Origin: Mytilus galloprovincialis
Taxonomy: Eukaryota > Mollusca > Bivalvia > Mytilida > Mytilidae
Length of the DNA: 64,000 nucleotides
Assembly: GCF_965363235.1 (NCBI RefSeq)
Contig: NC_134846.1
Coordinates: 64,035,121-64,099,120 of the forward strand
Direction: 5' to 3'
Shown in pieces: positions 34,746 to 46,035 of the stretch. The position numbers were made by a program, and so were the translations under genes. The first letter of the stretch is position 1. Each line of letters opens with the position of its first letter. The notes below the pieces were generated by a model. It did no database searches. It worked only from the letters and a program-made list of their open reading frames with translations, and was not told the origin of the DNA.

Positions 34746-35439
34746 TCTCCCTCTTTTAAGCGCACGTGTGTCAGCTATCCATAAATGTTCATCATACAAA
34801 TCATAAAAAGTTGATACCACCTTCCAACTAAGTGAATTTATGGTATTTTCTATCAGACAAACATTTTTGGACCTTGTGAATAGTTTCGTAACAAATGTGG
34901 TTTCATCACAATGCAGTTCCATCCAATAGCTCGACGTTAATGCATAAACTAGCACCCAATGGGTTTAGAGCTGTTGCGACCACAGTTTCGGAAGTGGGTA
35001 TTTCTTTCCAATACAAAAAAAAATATGGCCTATTTCCAATATTTCAAAGAAAGTGTTCGGACAAAAGGATTGTCCGCAGTGCAAAAAAATACAATCTTAT
35101 GAATGCCTATTCTTTAAACTGATTGATCACATAATAGTTATGGTACTAAATTCTGGGACATTTATCCTATTTTGTTGGGAATATATTCCCGTATATCGTG
35201 ACAAACAATGTGTGTGAAACGTGGATCATATGGTCAAATATTTGGAACTAATATATCACATAATAGGACGATTGTAATACAACAATACGATTTTCTCCGT
35301 AATCGTAAATACAAGAATGTCTCGACTGCTTTACTGAACATCGATTTTATTTTGATAGTCAAAAATATATAGCTTACTACAAGTACCTCATTAACTTTAC
35401 ATGATCCAAGAAAATGAGTTCAAAGTCAGATAAACCAAG

Positions 35440-36330
35440 CCAGAAAAAATATTACACCTTCCAATCATTCCATACATCGAGTATAGTTGACTTATATTGC
35501 TTTAATAGACACAAGAAACAGACCAACTCATGAACACCTTATATTGACCAATAAACCATAAAAATGAGGTCAAGGTCAGATGAACCCTACCACACAGACA
35601 TGGACACCTTACAATCAATCAATGCATTTCATATATTTGATCTATTGCATATGGTATTTTAAAAACATACTTAACCTTGAAAACTTAACATTGACCAATG
35701 AACCATGCAAATTAAATCAAGGTCAGATGATACCTGCAATACAGATATAAACACCTAACAATCATTACTTACACCAAATTATTTGATATAATTATTGCTT
35801 ATAGTTTAAGAAAAGCAGATAAAAAACACAAACACTTAACATCGAGAAAGGAACCGTGACAATAAGGTGAAGGTCTAATAAAACTTGCCAGACTGACATG
35901 TTCATCGCAGAATATTTTCATACATCAACTATTGTTGACCTATTGCATACAGAACACACACAAAAACCCAAGCCAGAACACAAAACAAAATCCGTAACAT
36001 TAACCAACGAACCATTAAAAGGTCAGGGTAAGATGACACATGTCAGTTGACCATAAATACCTTACAATCATTCCATACAGAAATATGGTAGCTATTGCTT
36101 ATAGAACTGAGATATGGTACTGAGATACGAAAACGTAACCGTATTCACTGACCCATGAAATGAAGTCAAGGTCAAGTGAAAACTTTCTGACAGGCATGAT
36201 GCCTTTCAAGGTTCGCAAATACCTGATATAGTTATCTTATTACTCAAACTAAAAGAGAAATTAACATAACTAAATTCTTAACTTTTTTTCTCTCAAGTAG
36301 ACACTGAACCATGAAAAAGAGGTAAGAAAA
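35440..36330 (-). repeat. GACCTTGACC-family tandem array, reverse orientation
   Basis: About six units of roughly 150 bp. In the plus sense each has AATGAACCAT..AAATGAGGTCAAGGTCAGATG followed by CACCTTACAATCATTCCATAC. This is the reverse of the 16360-17400 family. It is one of the longer pure arrays in the window. Confidence 0.7.
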
Positions 36331-36681
36331 TGGACATACGACAAACAGAAAATTAATAATTTGAGGCTTCTATATACAGATTATAAAACATCCAGGTCTT
36401 CAACTTCCCTATCTCCATGTCTCGATTTCTGACAAAATTGTTTCGGAGTTTCTACAGATTGACATCGTAAAATATTAGCGACTCGTCACAATTTGACCCT
36501 CTTTAGCTCGTATCCCGCTCTCTATCACCAACAAGGGTGACTCGCGACTGATAGTTGCTTAGTCTTTAGTTTTTTATGTTGCGTCCTGTGTACTATTATT
36601 TATATATATCAGTGTGTAAAACAAACGATAACCGATATATAGTATGAATATTCCGTGATTGTATTACAACATGTGTTACAT

Positions 36682-36730
36682 CTACGCGGTATCAATAACA
36701 GAAGATGAAGGGAAATGTTGTCAGAAAGAC

Positions 36731-36763
<33 letters not shown>

Positions 36764-36864
36764 CGCGGTATCAATAACAGAAGATGAAGGGAAATGTTGT
36801 CAGAAAGACTAAACTAAACTAAACTAAACTAAACTAAACTAAACTAAACTAAACTAAACTAAAA
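36682..36864. repeat. Compound satellite: CTACGCGGTATCAATAACAG block plus (TAAAC)n, twice
   Basis: A block of about 49 bp ending TTGTCAGAAAGAC is followed by (TAAAC)n at 36731-36759. The same block then repeats and is followed by (TAAAC)n to 36864. At the end of unit A the block occurs once. Downstream to about 37160 the sequence decays into AAACTAAAAC and poly-A (37124-37154). Confidence 0.9.
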
Positions 36865-37559
36865 TAATATCAACTAATATCAACTTAACTAATATTAACT
36901 TAACTAGTAGTAAACAAAACTAAATTACATGAAACGTTAACTTAACTAAAACTAAACTTAACTAAAACTAAACTTTATAACTAACCTGGTCTAACCATAC
37001 CTAAAACTCAACTAAACTTATCTTATCTTATCTAAAAAATAAAAATACGATAAAATTACCTTGCCCTAAAACAAAACAAAATAAAACGAAAAATTAAAAA
37101 ACAAAACAAAACAAAACAAAACGAAAAAAGAAAAAAAAAAAAAAAAAAAAAAAAAACAGAACAAAAAGATTCAAACTTTGGAATACAAAAAGATTTCTTT
37201 TTTTCTACATTATCATCACGGAAATGCAAAATATGAGACACAACTTCCACAGTGTGTTGCAAAACTAAAACTCAATTTCATAAAAAAAAAAAGGGTTAAA
37301 ACTAATTTCATTGACAAAATGTGCAGAGATCAAGATACAATTCTACTACTTTTATGACTTTATCAATCAATAATCAATTAATTTAATTTCCCATTGGTGT
37401 TAATATTTTGGAAAGAGATATGGCATCACCATTCTATAATAATTAAATCAAACAGCAGTTTCAATTTACAAATTTACATAGTTTGATATGAAACAACGGA
37501 GGGGAAATAGAATTTGCAATGATTAGCTTTGTCTTAGCGTGGGCGTAGTGAGGAAATAT

Positions 37560-37629
37560 TAAAGGAACAAATATATTACTCTTGGAAAGGCAGATATTTT
37601 TCAGAGAATTATTGTAATTGACGTTGAAG
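37560..37629 (+). other. Candidate 5' UTR exon for the small membrane-protein genes
   Basis: ATTGACGTTGAAG is followed by a strong donor, GTAAGT, at 37630. The coding exons at 39456 and 41316 both start at acceptors upstream of their ATG, so a spliced leader exon is required somewhere upstream. This is the best candidate I see, but there is no direct evidence joining them. Confidence 0.25.
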
Positions 37630-37884
37630 GTAAGTCATTTTATTTTGTATTCCTAAAACGTTTGGTCAATGATTATATTGTTTCAATCTTTAACTGTCCA
37701 TACGTTTAAAATTGATCGACTAGAGTACATAAATTGTGATTAATGAGAAAATTCATCTGATTGGCCAATATGCTGATATAAAACGACAGAGGCCTGTATT
37801 CCAATATAAAACTAAAAAAAAAAGGGTGTGGGGAAACACAACAAAAACCTTAACCTGTTGCCTATCCGTTAGTATCACAAATAA

Positions 37885-37975
37885 GGACTATTTTTATGAT
37901 TGCCAATAAGACAGCTATCATTTGGAGTCTAAATGAAGTTGATTCCCCGTAAGGCCTTCAATAATGAACAAACAA
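37885..37975 (-). repeat. Short interspersed repeat, copy 3
   Basis: In the minus sense: GTTCATTATTGAAGGCCTTAC, then GTCTTATTGGCAATCATAAA. It is a degraded member of the family at 40780 and 48630. Confidence 0.55.
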
Positions 37976-38289
37976 AGCTTTAAAATGTTACAGTAAGACA
38001 AATTTTATATACTTTACGCAAAATAACTATGCTAAAAAACAAACAAAAAACAAATATGATAGCAACCATTATATAGGCTGCTGACTTTTTACATGTACAT
38101 AGAAATGTGGCGGGGTTAACATATAACGGTTTTGACTTTTTTTTAAGGCTCCCTCTACGTATATATATATGACCTTCATGTAGTTATACATCATTCTTTG
38201 TTTCAATAAAATATGAGGTTTTTTTTTACACTTTTGACTTGAATAGAATCTATTTTCTTAATCTTGAAAAAGAATACTCACTGAAAGCT

Positions 38290-38640
38290 TCTTTTTTTAA
38301 ATGTGTCGTTTGTACGTTTGAATTGTCTGTAGTGTCGCCAGAGTGGACTTTTTACTTGCCGTATTAGCTATGTAAAAGAGCGAACAAAGACAAACAAACA
38401 GACAATTGTACACAAAACACCGCATAGAAAAAAAAGTACATTTTTGTAACACGAACCCCACCAAAAACGTTCTCTGGACTGGCAAGCAGATCCTGATCCA
38501 CATGTGGAACCCGTCATGTTGCTCATGTTAGTACAAACAAGGTAATAAGTCTAATTCGGTAGGTCACATTTGTGAAAATGGAACGGGATTGTAGTTACGA
38601 CATGAGGAACATATGCGCTATCAATTGTTAAACGGATATT
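38290..38640 (-). mobile_element. Penelope-like 3' region, degraded, minus strand
   Basis: The minus strand has GGTGGGGTTCGTGTTAC and GACCTACCGAATTAGAC, which follow the reverse transcriptase at 34500-34640 in unit B. The body is missing. Confidence 0.55.
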
Positions 38641-39464
38641 CTTAACTGCCAACCAGCTCGTGTTATCATTCTAATATTTATCCAATAGTTCAGGTCTTTG
38701 AATAAGTAACAATTATAACAAACTGATTGCAGACATATAAAATTACTGTTATCAGAACAATTCATGACTCTCTTAATTAGGTTTATCATACCTAATACAT
38801 ACTCGGAATGCTCAGATTAAATAGCTTGGTATAACTGTAAAACGGCATTTGTCTTTGTCTAGAAACAGGATCCAGTCTAGAGACATATCCGGTTTTTATT
38901 AGTTTAGCATTTAAATGCTAGTTAACAACGACCACCACGAAGCTGATTCGTGAATTTTTATCTAAAAGGAGTTTTCATTTGTAAAAATGGAACAAAAGAA
39001 AATAAAAAAATAATTTATTAACCTTCTGTTATACTGTTAATTTTATTTTCTTGTAATTCTGAGTCATAAAAACTTTGCAGTTCAGTTATGCTTCCAATTG
39101 AAAAAGAAGAGTATGTATTAACATCGTAACATTACAGGTACACCATGTTAGGCTTATGAAAATCTTGAACATTTTCTAGAAACAGTTTAATACAAGGCTT
39201 TTGAGATTGTTAAACAAAATAAAGTAACATTACATGAAAATCTTTTTTTATCACTTTTTGCAGGTACTTCAGATGCTGTATTTGATCCTAACTATTAACA
39301 AGTGCATTCATTGAACAGAGGACATAAAAGGGCAACATGACTTAGTTTGTACAAGTCTACACTTACTTTTAATTACCTCATTCTAATTTTCTGTTTACAC
39401 TGGAACTCTTTGAAATTTAATGATACATTACTGATGTAATAGTTTTTCTTTCTAGGTGCACAAA

Positions 39465-39749
39465 ATGAATGGAAACGAAACGGAGGCATCTGTACAGTAT
39501 TTTCGTCGCGAGCGACGGCGAAGCAGTATCACATGGAATGATTATGTCAGGATCAAAGCTTCTCTAAAACAAATGAAGGATCAGCGACGCACAGGACCTT
39601 CTCGGTACCTCTCTTTTGAATCGAACTGGAGAATATTTCCAAATGAACGATGCAAAGAAGATTGCTATAGAATTATGTTTTGGATAATATTTGTTTTATT
39701 AATAGTGTTCATCTGTTTTCTGTGTGTTTATTCAAGAGAATTCCTTTAA
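39465..39749 (+). CDS. Small basic protein with C-terminal membrane anchor, paralogue 1 (94 aa)
   Basis: I do not recognise the family. Start ATG 39465 is chosen because homology to paralogue 2 begins at MNGNET; acceptor AG is at 39454-39455. Residues 1-42 are hydrophilic and basic (YFRRERRRSS, then NDYVRIKASLKQM). Residues 43-68 form a variable linker. Residues 69-89 are one hydrophobic helix (MFWIIFVLLIVFICFLCVY), followed by a short SREFL tail. There is no signal peptide, so a tail-anchored protein with a cytosolic N-terminus is the simplest topology. A donor-like GTAAGT lies at 39767, 17 bases after the stop, and AATAAA at 40139. Of the first 42 residues, 36 are identical to paralogue 2. 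Confidence 0.72.
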   Translation: MNGNETEASVQYFRRERRRSSITWNDYVRIKASLKQMKDQRRTGPSRYLSFESNWRIFPNERCKEDCYRIMFWIIFVLLIVFICFLCVYSREFL

Positions 39750-40214
39750 CTGCCAGTCGAGTGTCCGTAAGTGCTTTTTGTTTACACCAGGAAGGTCAGA
39801 AAGAGAGAGATGGAACCGAGATTAATTAAATTCTTGTCGCCATACTTACTAAATTCTTTGTTTGTTAAATATTCTCGACACAATGGAATTTATTCTTGGA
39901 AGCCTTAAGTATATTGGAATGTAACACTGGTAAGAAAGTTTAATGTTTTTTAATTTACAGGAATTTTATGTTATTACATAATAACATCGGCTTTTTTTAA
40001 ATGAAAATTTACTAATATTGTTAAGAGATTTAGTTGCAATGATAACAAAAAGTCATATCAGTGAAGAAACTACAAAAAAAAAGTTTTATAACAAAACATG
40101 AAATATAATGCATAATTAAAATGTTTAAGGTTAGAGTCAATAAAGATAACATATTATAGTTTTAAACAGCCTATCACCGTCATAAAAACATATGTCGACA
40201 TTGTTACTTTGCAA

Positions 40215-40400
40215 AGCTCTGATTCCTTTCACGACTTTGACTATACTTTTTGGACCTTTTGGATTATAGCTCTTCATCTTTTATATAAGCTTTGGATTTC
40301 AAATATTTTGGCCACGAGCATCACTGAAGAGACATATTTTGTCGAAATGCGCATCTGGTGCAACAAAATTAGTACCGTTGATTTTATTATTGCACGGAAG
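40215..40400 (+). repeat. Interspersed repeat with ACGAGCATCACTGAAGAGAC
   Basis: Contains GGCCACGAGCATCACTGAAG, GTCGAAATGCGCATCTGG and AAAATTAGTACCGTTGATTT. Related wording occurs at 30615-30680 and weakly at 51190. The open frame at 40209-40436 translates this repeat. Confidence 0.55.
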
Positions 40401-40779
40401 GTAGTTTACATTTCAACTTATTTCAACAAACGCTAGGGTCATGTACCACTCCTTTTTTTTTTAGTGTTAATTGTTTTGTATTATTTTTTGTTATGATTTT
40501 TTTACTATACACATTCTTGATTTCTTTGACATATTTTCCTTCAATATTCTATGTCTATACGATGATCAGTGGTTTTTACGTGCTGACCACAGTGGTTTAC
40601 GGTATATGGAAAACAGAAGCGCTTAAACTAGTATGCTGATAGAAGGTCCATCTTTCTTTTTATGAAAGTATAAAATAAGACCCTGTTTACAGAACCCATT
40701 ATTGTTTTTGTTTTATAATTAATATCAAATTTTTAGTTACATACCTGCCAATTTTTTAAAATCTCCTATATATATGTCA

Positions 40780-40930
40780 TTAGTGTACTTTCGTGGTCTT
40801 ATATAGCTGACTATGCGGTATGAGCTTTGCTCATTGTTGAAGGCCGTACGGTGACACATAGCTGTTAAGGAGTGTCATTTGTTCTTTTGTGGAGATTTGT
40901 CTCATTGCCAATCACACCACATCTTCTTTT
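40780..40930 (+). repeat. Short interspersed repeat, copy 4 (best preserved)
   Basis: GAGCTTTGCTCATTGTTGAA, GGCCGTACGGTGACAC, TTGTGGAGATTTGTCTCATT and GCCAATCACACCACATCTTC followed by a T-rich tail. This looks like a SINE-type unit of about 150 bp. I cannot see tRNA A and B boxes clearly enough to name its origin. Confidence 0.6.
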
Positions 40931-41331
40931 TTTTTATATTAACTAGACTGAAAAAATTACATGGTTTTGAATGAGTATACATGTGTTTAAATGTTTTTAT
41001 CTCCTCTGAATTTTTTTAAAAAGTATTTAGTCTTAATAGTTGAGTACCTCACATGGGGACAGGTCAGTGTTTGTTTTTTCGTTCTGAAAATGCATGAGAT
41101 ATTTGCCACTGAATATCAATCAAACAGCAATTAATCATCTATGAAAACAAAAAACAAAATAACACATGAATTGATATTTCAATTAAGAAAGTATGACACG
41201 AAGCATTTAATTTCTTCCATAGAGAAAAGGAAGTTATTAGACTTAAATTTCCAAACACAGCCATTTCGGTCTAAATAGGTGCTCACATATATCATCTATA
41301 TTTTATCTTTTTCAGGAAAGACAATTACATT

Positions 41332-41619
41332 ATGAACGGGAATGAAACAGATTCGTCAGTACAATATTTCCGTCGAGACCGACGTCGGAGTAGTATCACT
41401 TTCAACGATTACGTAAGAATAAAAGCATCATTGAAACAAATGAGAGGACAGAGACGCCAGAGGCCAGTTCGACAGATGCCTTTAGAAATAGAGGAGAAAA
41501 CAAAAATCGATGTATCAACTGAATCAATACAGGATAACGGAATAGTGTTTTGGATTATTTTTGTTATATTAATAACAGTGATCTGTCTGTTGTATATTTA
41601 TTCAAAAGAATACCTGTAA
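41332..41619 (+). CDS. Small basic protein with C-terminal membrane anchor, paralogue 2 (95 aa)
   Basis: The family is unknown to me. A TTTTTCAG acceptor ends at 41315 and the ATG follows 16 bases later. Residues 1-42 match paralogue 1 except for conservative changes at six positions. The linker (43-70) is unrelated and more acidic. Residues 71-90 form the hydrophobic helix (IVFWIIFVILITVICLLYIY) and the protein ends SKEYL. A polyadenylation signal AATAAA at 41705-41710 gives a short 3' UTR of about 100 bases. The contrast of a frozen head and anchor with a drifting linker argues for a real, selected protein. It could be a separate gene, or an alternative terminal exon of one locus with paralogue 1. 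Confidence 0.74.
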   Translation: MNGNETDSSVQYFRRDRRRSSITFNDYVRIKASLKQMRGQRRQRPVRQMPLEIEEKTKIDVSTESIQDNGIVFWIIFVILITVICLLYIYSKEYL

Positions 41620-41969
41620 CAAAAATCGTAAAAAGTTCTGTTTACCTTCAACAGGAACTAATTTAACGATCTGCCGTTGGTAATTGGTTTTCTTTGTTCA
41701 GAGAAATAAAAGCACATTAGTAAAATGAAAATGACAGCAATATTCATTTTAAAGTTAATAAACGAACTAATGGATTCTCACGCTAATCATCCATTTTATA
41801 ATCGGTTAGTTTTGATATTCCCTTATTGCTATTAAAGTGTTCATATTTTCTATACAGGAACAGTTTTAACACAAATTTACGCTGTAATACCATTTGCGTG
41901 AATACAAAATATGACTGAATATTTGCATGCATTCGTTTTTAGTTTTGAGAAATTAAATCCCAAATACGA

Positions 41970-42752
41970 AAAAAAGAGGCGGATTTAGGGGGTCACAGTG
42001 TGCCCTCCCCCTTTTTGTGTGACAATTTTTTATTGATTTTATAGGGAATCAATGAGGCATGACTGGAGCGGACCCCTCTCAGGTAGCAATAAACAGTTAG
42101 GAAAAAACATTATAATTTGCCTTTATAAATTTTACCATCCCCTTTTCATTGCTTTCTTGCAATATTAAGCTTACTGTTTGTGTCATATATGTGCATATGT
42201 ATGTTATCAGAATCTTCCATAGATTTTATATCCAGTATATAAAATGGTAAAATATAATTTCTTTTGAGTGTATTCATGGCAACAACCTGCATTTAACGGT
42301 TACAAAATATTGCAATAAGGGGGTAAAGATGTCACATATTTCCCCAAAATTTGGCTAAAAGTAGAATTTCAATCGCTTGAAGTAGTACCTTTTATGAAAC
42401 TGTGTACATATATCATTCAGCAAATCCAATGAAAATCATATGTCTTTCATCTCATTTTTTGGTAAAATTGCGTCAAAAACTTCGTGTTGATGGCCGGTCT
42501 AGCTATTAAAATACGGATTGTCAAACAGAAAATAGCCCATAAAACATGTAAAAAATAATCTTGATGCACTTATTAACCATCTTTGAAGGCTAAATTAGCA
42601 CTCAGTTGTCTAAAAAATTAATTTTATTACACAATAACTTTCATATTTGAAAAATCCACCGCGGCCAAAATGCGAAACCAAACTCCTAACTGTGTATTGC
42701 TACCTTAGGCAGTCAGTGGGCCTCTCTCATGAAATATCCGGATCCGCCACTG
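41970..42752. mobile_element. GGCGGATCC-ended DNA element, about 780 bp, non-coding
   Basis: The left end reads GAGGCGGATTTAGGGGG with CCCTCCCCC inside. The right end reads GGATATTTCATGAGAG and GGCGGATCC in the minus sense, ending at CCGCCACTG (42752). A much shorter relative lies at 52496-52652. The interior has no frame longer than 61 codons. Confidence 0.6.
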
Positions 42753-43641
42753 AAATATGTACACGACCAATAAAATTCCAAATAAGTTTTACAGTTTTGA
42801 CATTTTCAATTGCCCGATTAAACTATCAGTAAATATCATATTTAGTTGAAAATGTATAGACAAAATTATTAAGAAAAGATACAGCCTACAAAATACAAAA
42901 CAGAACCCGTCTAATGTCAGAACATATGTGATTCGGAAGGGTAAGCAATACATGTTTAACAAATGGCATCTCTCATGCTTCCTACGATAAGTTCCATTGA
43001 TGAATTTTGTTCGATGACAAACCTTGAGTCGGAGAATTCAATATACCAGAGTTTGTGATACGCTCTACAGTAAACAAATGATTGATTACAAGTTGATTGC
43101 TTAACGTACAGTGGCAAATATTTCATACATGCTAACGGGAAAGCTGCTAGCAAAAAAATGAAACACACATATATATATATATCCCACTAAAAAAAGAAAA
43201 TAGCTTCATACAAAATTACTATTCGCAGTATTAGCCTAGTGTGATAAAAATGAAAAGTATTTAGACCCAAATGATGAGAAAATGCTGTAGCTGAGGTTAA
43301 AATAGTTGGTAAACATTTTGACATTGATACTTAGAACAGCATTAAGAAAAGTGATGTTCCTTTGCCTTGAGTGAATTTTATGTGCATGTAATGATTTTGT
43401 GTCAAGAATTGATATATATCATCCTTTATTTTCCTTTATACGAACAAAGTTTGTATCTCGTTCTATGTGGAGTCCGTACATGTTTGCTCTTTTATTTTTA
43501 CACGGTAATGGCGTATTCATACTTTTGATAACTAAGCGTCTCTTATGCATCTGCTTCTTTGCCAGATATGATTTACGATTTTTCAACAATAACCCACAGC
43601 TAAGTAACATGATTAACATCATACAAACAGTTCAGTTAAAA

Positions 43642-43830
43642 TTATTGCTTCAAGGGACCGTGTTGAACATGTAATGTGGTGAGATAGAGCTTTGGCTCCA
43701 AATTGAATGGCTCACTATGGCTTTCAGATGAAGAACAGCAATAAAAGCGCTTTCCTCTGTATGCTTTTAATGTCGACAGTTTTAACTTTAGCAATTTGGT
43801 TAAAGTTACGATGTTTCTTCTTACACCCAT
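43642..43830 (-). other. Possible coding fragment or unassigned repeat, 62 codons
   Basis: The minus strand reads MGVRRNIVTLTKLLKLKLST, then RGKRFYCCSSSESHSEPF and LYLTTLHVQHGPLKQ. The composition is more protein-like than the surrounding shadows, but there is no splice or promoter support and no family I can name. It may be the end of a decayed element. The interval 42760-44150 otherwise shows nothing. Confidence 0.2.
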
Positions 43831-44159
43831 GATATCTTAGATTATGTGTTTATCGTTCATTAACAGAAGTTATATTGCGTCAACTTATATGAAGATTTTT
43901 TAATTCTCCTATATGGTGTGATTTAACTAAGATCAGGATTGCTGTCTGGATTGTGTATTGCTAAATGTGTGAGCAACATTATTGTGAAAAATTAATCTAT
44001 TATAACAAACAAAAGTGGTATAACTTGATAAATTATTCACAGTTATTCTTATTAACAATCGTTTGAGAAATGTGTTCATTATTAACATACATGTATGCAG
44101 AGCAGTAAAATGTAAACATTATCAATAATACGATTTTTTTTGGTACCATTTTAGTTAAT

Positions 44160-45311
44160 ATGAAGTCTTTAAGTAAAAACAAAAGTGTTGATCTTATGGC
44201 AGGGAGTGAGAAAATATTAAGAGTCCATCATAGAAACATGGTACATGCTAGATATTTGCAGAACAATTTAAACGATTTGGACAACATTTGCAAACGAAAC
44301 ATGAACAGAGTACAACAAGAGATTTATAACGTTTATTATAGCGAGTTTCTACCATTGAGGGAATCCAAAAAAACGATACATTTTAATGGACTAGAAGCGA
44401 GAGCTGCTAGAAGAGGCACAAAGCGATTTGATCTAGTGGGAGATGGTCGTGTGAAACAGAAATGTGTATTTCCCGACATTTGTAGAAGCACGTGCACATA
44501 TGACTCATTTTCTACACCGACGGTATTTTCAAGACTCTCAGATGTTCCTCCTCTTCCATCTATTCACGACCAATACAAAAGAAAAGAGAAATATGAGAAA
44601 ATCAAACAGAAGGATCAGACATTTGTACCATTGTCAGTGATTCTTAAACTGCCAAAAGAGGATAGACATATCTTTATCGGAAAATGGAAAGAAGATTTTG
44701 AACGTTCATGTCCGTCTGTTGTTTCCCGCCAAGAGGAAAGCTCTCCACCTCTCAATAATGATAGGCTAGAAATGATCAAAACCGCCATAGCTCTTTCATC
44801 TGAACCAGCACCGGATATTGATGGTACTAAGAAAAGTAGGAAATTAAGGAAAAGCTTTCTTGTTAGTCTCAGAAAAGATAGTATGCCTACCTGGAACCAT
44901 AGCGATGGGAAAGGAATAAAGGATTTGAATAAACGAAGGCTCAGTGCAATAAAACCACACAGTTCACTTTCAAGAAATGGCAGTGCAAAATCTGTTACAA
45001 ATAGGTTAAAATTAGAGAATGTGGTAAACGAAATACGAGAAAATGAGATGGATCTAATTTCAGCTTTTACAAAACCTTCAGCTACAGCAGTTTTGGAAAG
45101 TATGAAAGATAAAACGACTCAGTTTGCTTCAACCAGCATTTCTAATTCTCCAATCGCCGAATCTAATTATTCGGAAACCCCGCGCTTTTTCTCAGAAATT
45201 GACGAAGAACCAAGTAGTTTTGAAGACTCTGATTGGTCATCGTACATCTCCTCTACTGGCTCATCATATTGGGAATATACCGACGACGACTATAGCGAAA
45301 CAGCAGAGTGA
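44160..45311 (+). CDS. Uncharacterised charged protein, 383 aa (single large exon)
   Basis: I do not recognise a domain. An acceptor (CCATTTTAG) ends at 44154, six bases before the ATG, so a non-coding 5' exon probably lies upstream. Residues about 20-60 look helical (LRVHHRNMVHARYLQNNLND, DNICKRNMNRVQQEIYNVYY). Residues about 140-180 are Lys-rich (QYKRKEKYEKIKQKDQ) with a KEDRHIFIGKWKEDFE motif. The middle is Ser-rich and basic (KKSRKLRKSFLVSLRKD). The last 45 residues are acidic and aromatic (EIDEEPSSFEDSDW to YWEYTDDDYSETAE). There is no signal peptide or membrane segment. AATAAA at 45517-45522 follows. The uninterrupted 1.15-kb frame in AT-rich DNA makes coding very likely. Confidence 0.8.
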   Translation: MKSLSKNKSVDLMAGSEKILRVHHRNMVHARYLQNNLNDLDNICKRNMNRVQQEIYNVYYSEFLPLRESKKTIHFNGLEARAARRGTKRFDLVGDGRVKQKCVFPDICRSTCTYDSFSTPTVFSRLSDVPPLPSIHDQYKRKEKYEKIKQKDQTFVPLSVILKLPKEDRHIFIGKWKEDFERSCPSVVSRQEESSPPLNNDRLEMIKTAIALSSEPAPDIDGTKKSRKLRKSFLVSLRKDSMPTWNHSDGKGIKDLNKRRLSAIKPHSSLSRNGSAKSVTNRLKLENVVNEIRENEMDLISAFTKPSATAVLESMKDKTTQFASTSISNSPIAESNYSETPRFFSEIDEEPSSFEDSDWSSYISSTGSSYWEYTDDDYSETAE

Positions 45312-46035
45312 AATGTCAACTGTCGTTTGATACCTGTACAGAAATATTGAAAACTTATTACACACTGCAAACACTCAACTATGATGCAAATGAATTATGT
45401 GGTTCTCATTCTGTGAGGCAAATTGTCAGACACTAAAAAAGGGAGGTCTCTGTATAGCTCTTTAAGAATTAGGTTTAAAATTCGTTAAGATGATTCTAGT
45501 GTTAAAATTTTAAAGGAATAAATATACTTGGAATATTGCACCGAAATCAACAGCATCGAAGTGTCGATGGCTTTTTTCATATTTTTGTTTATGATGACAG
45601 GTTAATTTCGACACCACGTTTAATATTTATATCACTTTTAGAACTTTATTAAGTAACTTAATGTTACATTTTTAGGGATCAAAGTTGTCAATTTGTCACT
45701 TTGATGTCAAATAATTGCTATCTGATAATTTGTGGCGTTATAAAACATGCCCGAAATAACTGATCAGTCATGATTTCATTTTGCCAAGCAATGGTGATTT
45801 TATCCGTCTTTTTGCAATGCGATAAACAGAAAGACACTATTTAAAATATCAAATATAATATATATCAATATACATAAAATTACACTTCATTAGAGCATTA
45901 AAAATGTATAAATACTATGAAATATGAATACAAAATATAAATTTGAACCATCATTTTTTCCAAATTATTTTGAATTTTCTACATGATTTGTTGTTTAAAA
46001 AACTTTAAATAAATTGTTCACCTAAAAAAATACTA

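Larger units (their letters stand above)
25458..36864. repeat. Tandem segmental duplication, unit B (about 11.4 kb)
   Basis: The second copy of the unit, joined to unit A at about 25415-25458 just after the first (TAAAC)n tract. Private insertions in B are the MITE at 25792-26381, a repeat at 28105-28655, and a Penelope-like element at about 32905-34745. Between 28655 and 29900 it has no clear counterpart in A and I see no gene there. The unit ends in a compound (TAAAC)n array. Confidence 0.88.

Noticed and set aside
36682-36864. Regularly spaced blocks considered as a CRISPR-like array
   Set aside because: Only two blocks, spacers are simple pentamers, and the sequence is from an animal nuclear genome.
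37056-37262. Phe-rich minus-strand frame
   Set aside because: Translation of the poly-A tract and neighbouring low-complexity AAAAC repeats.
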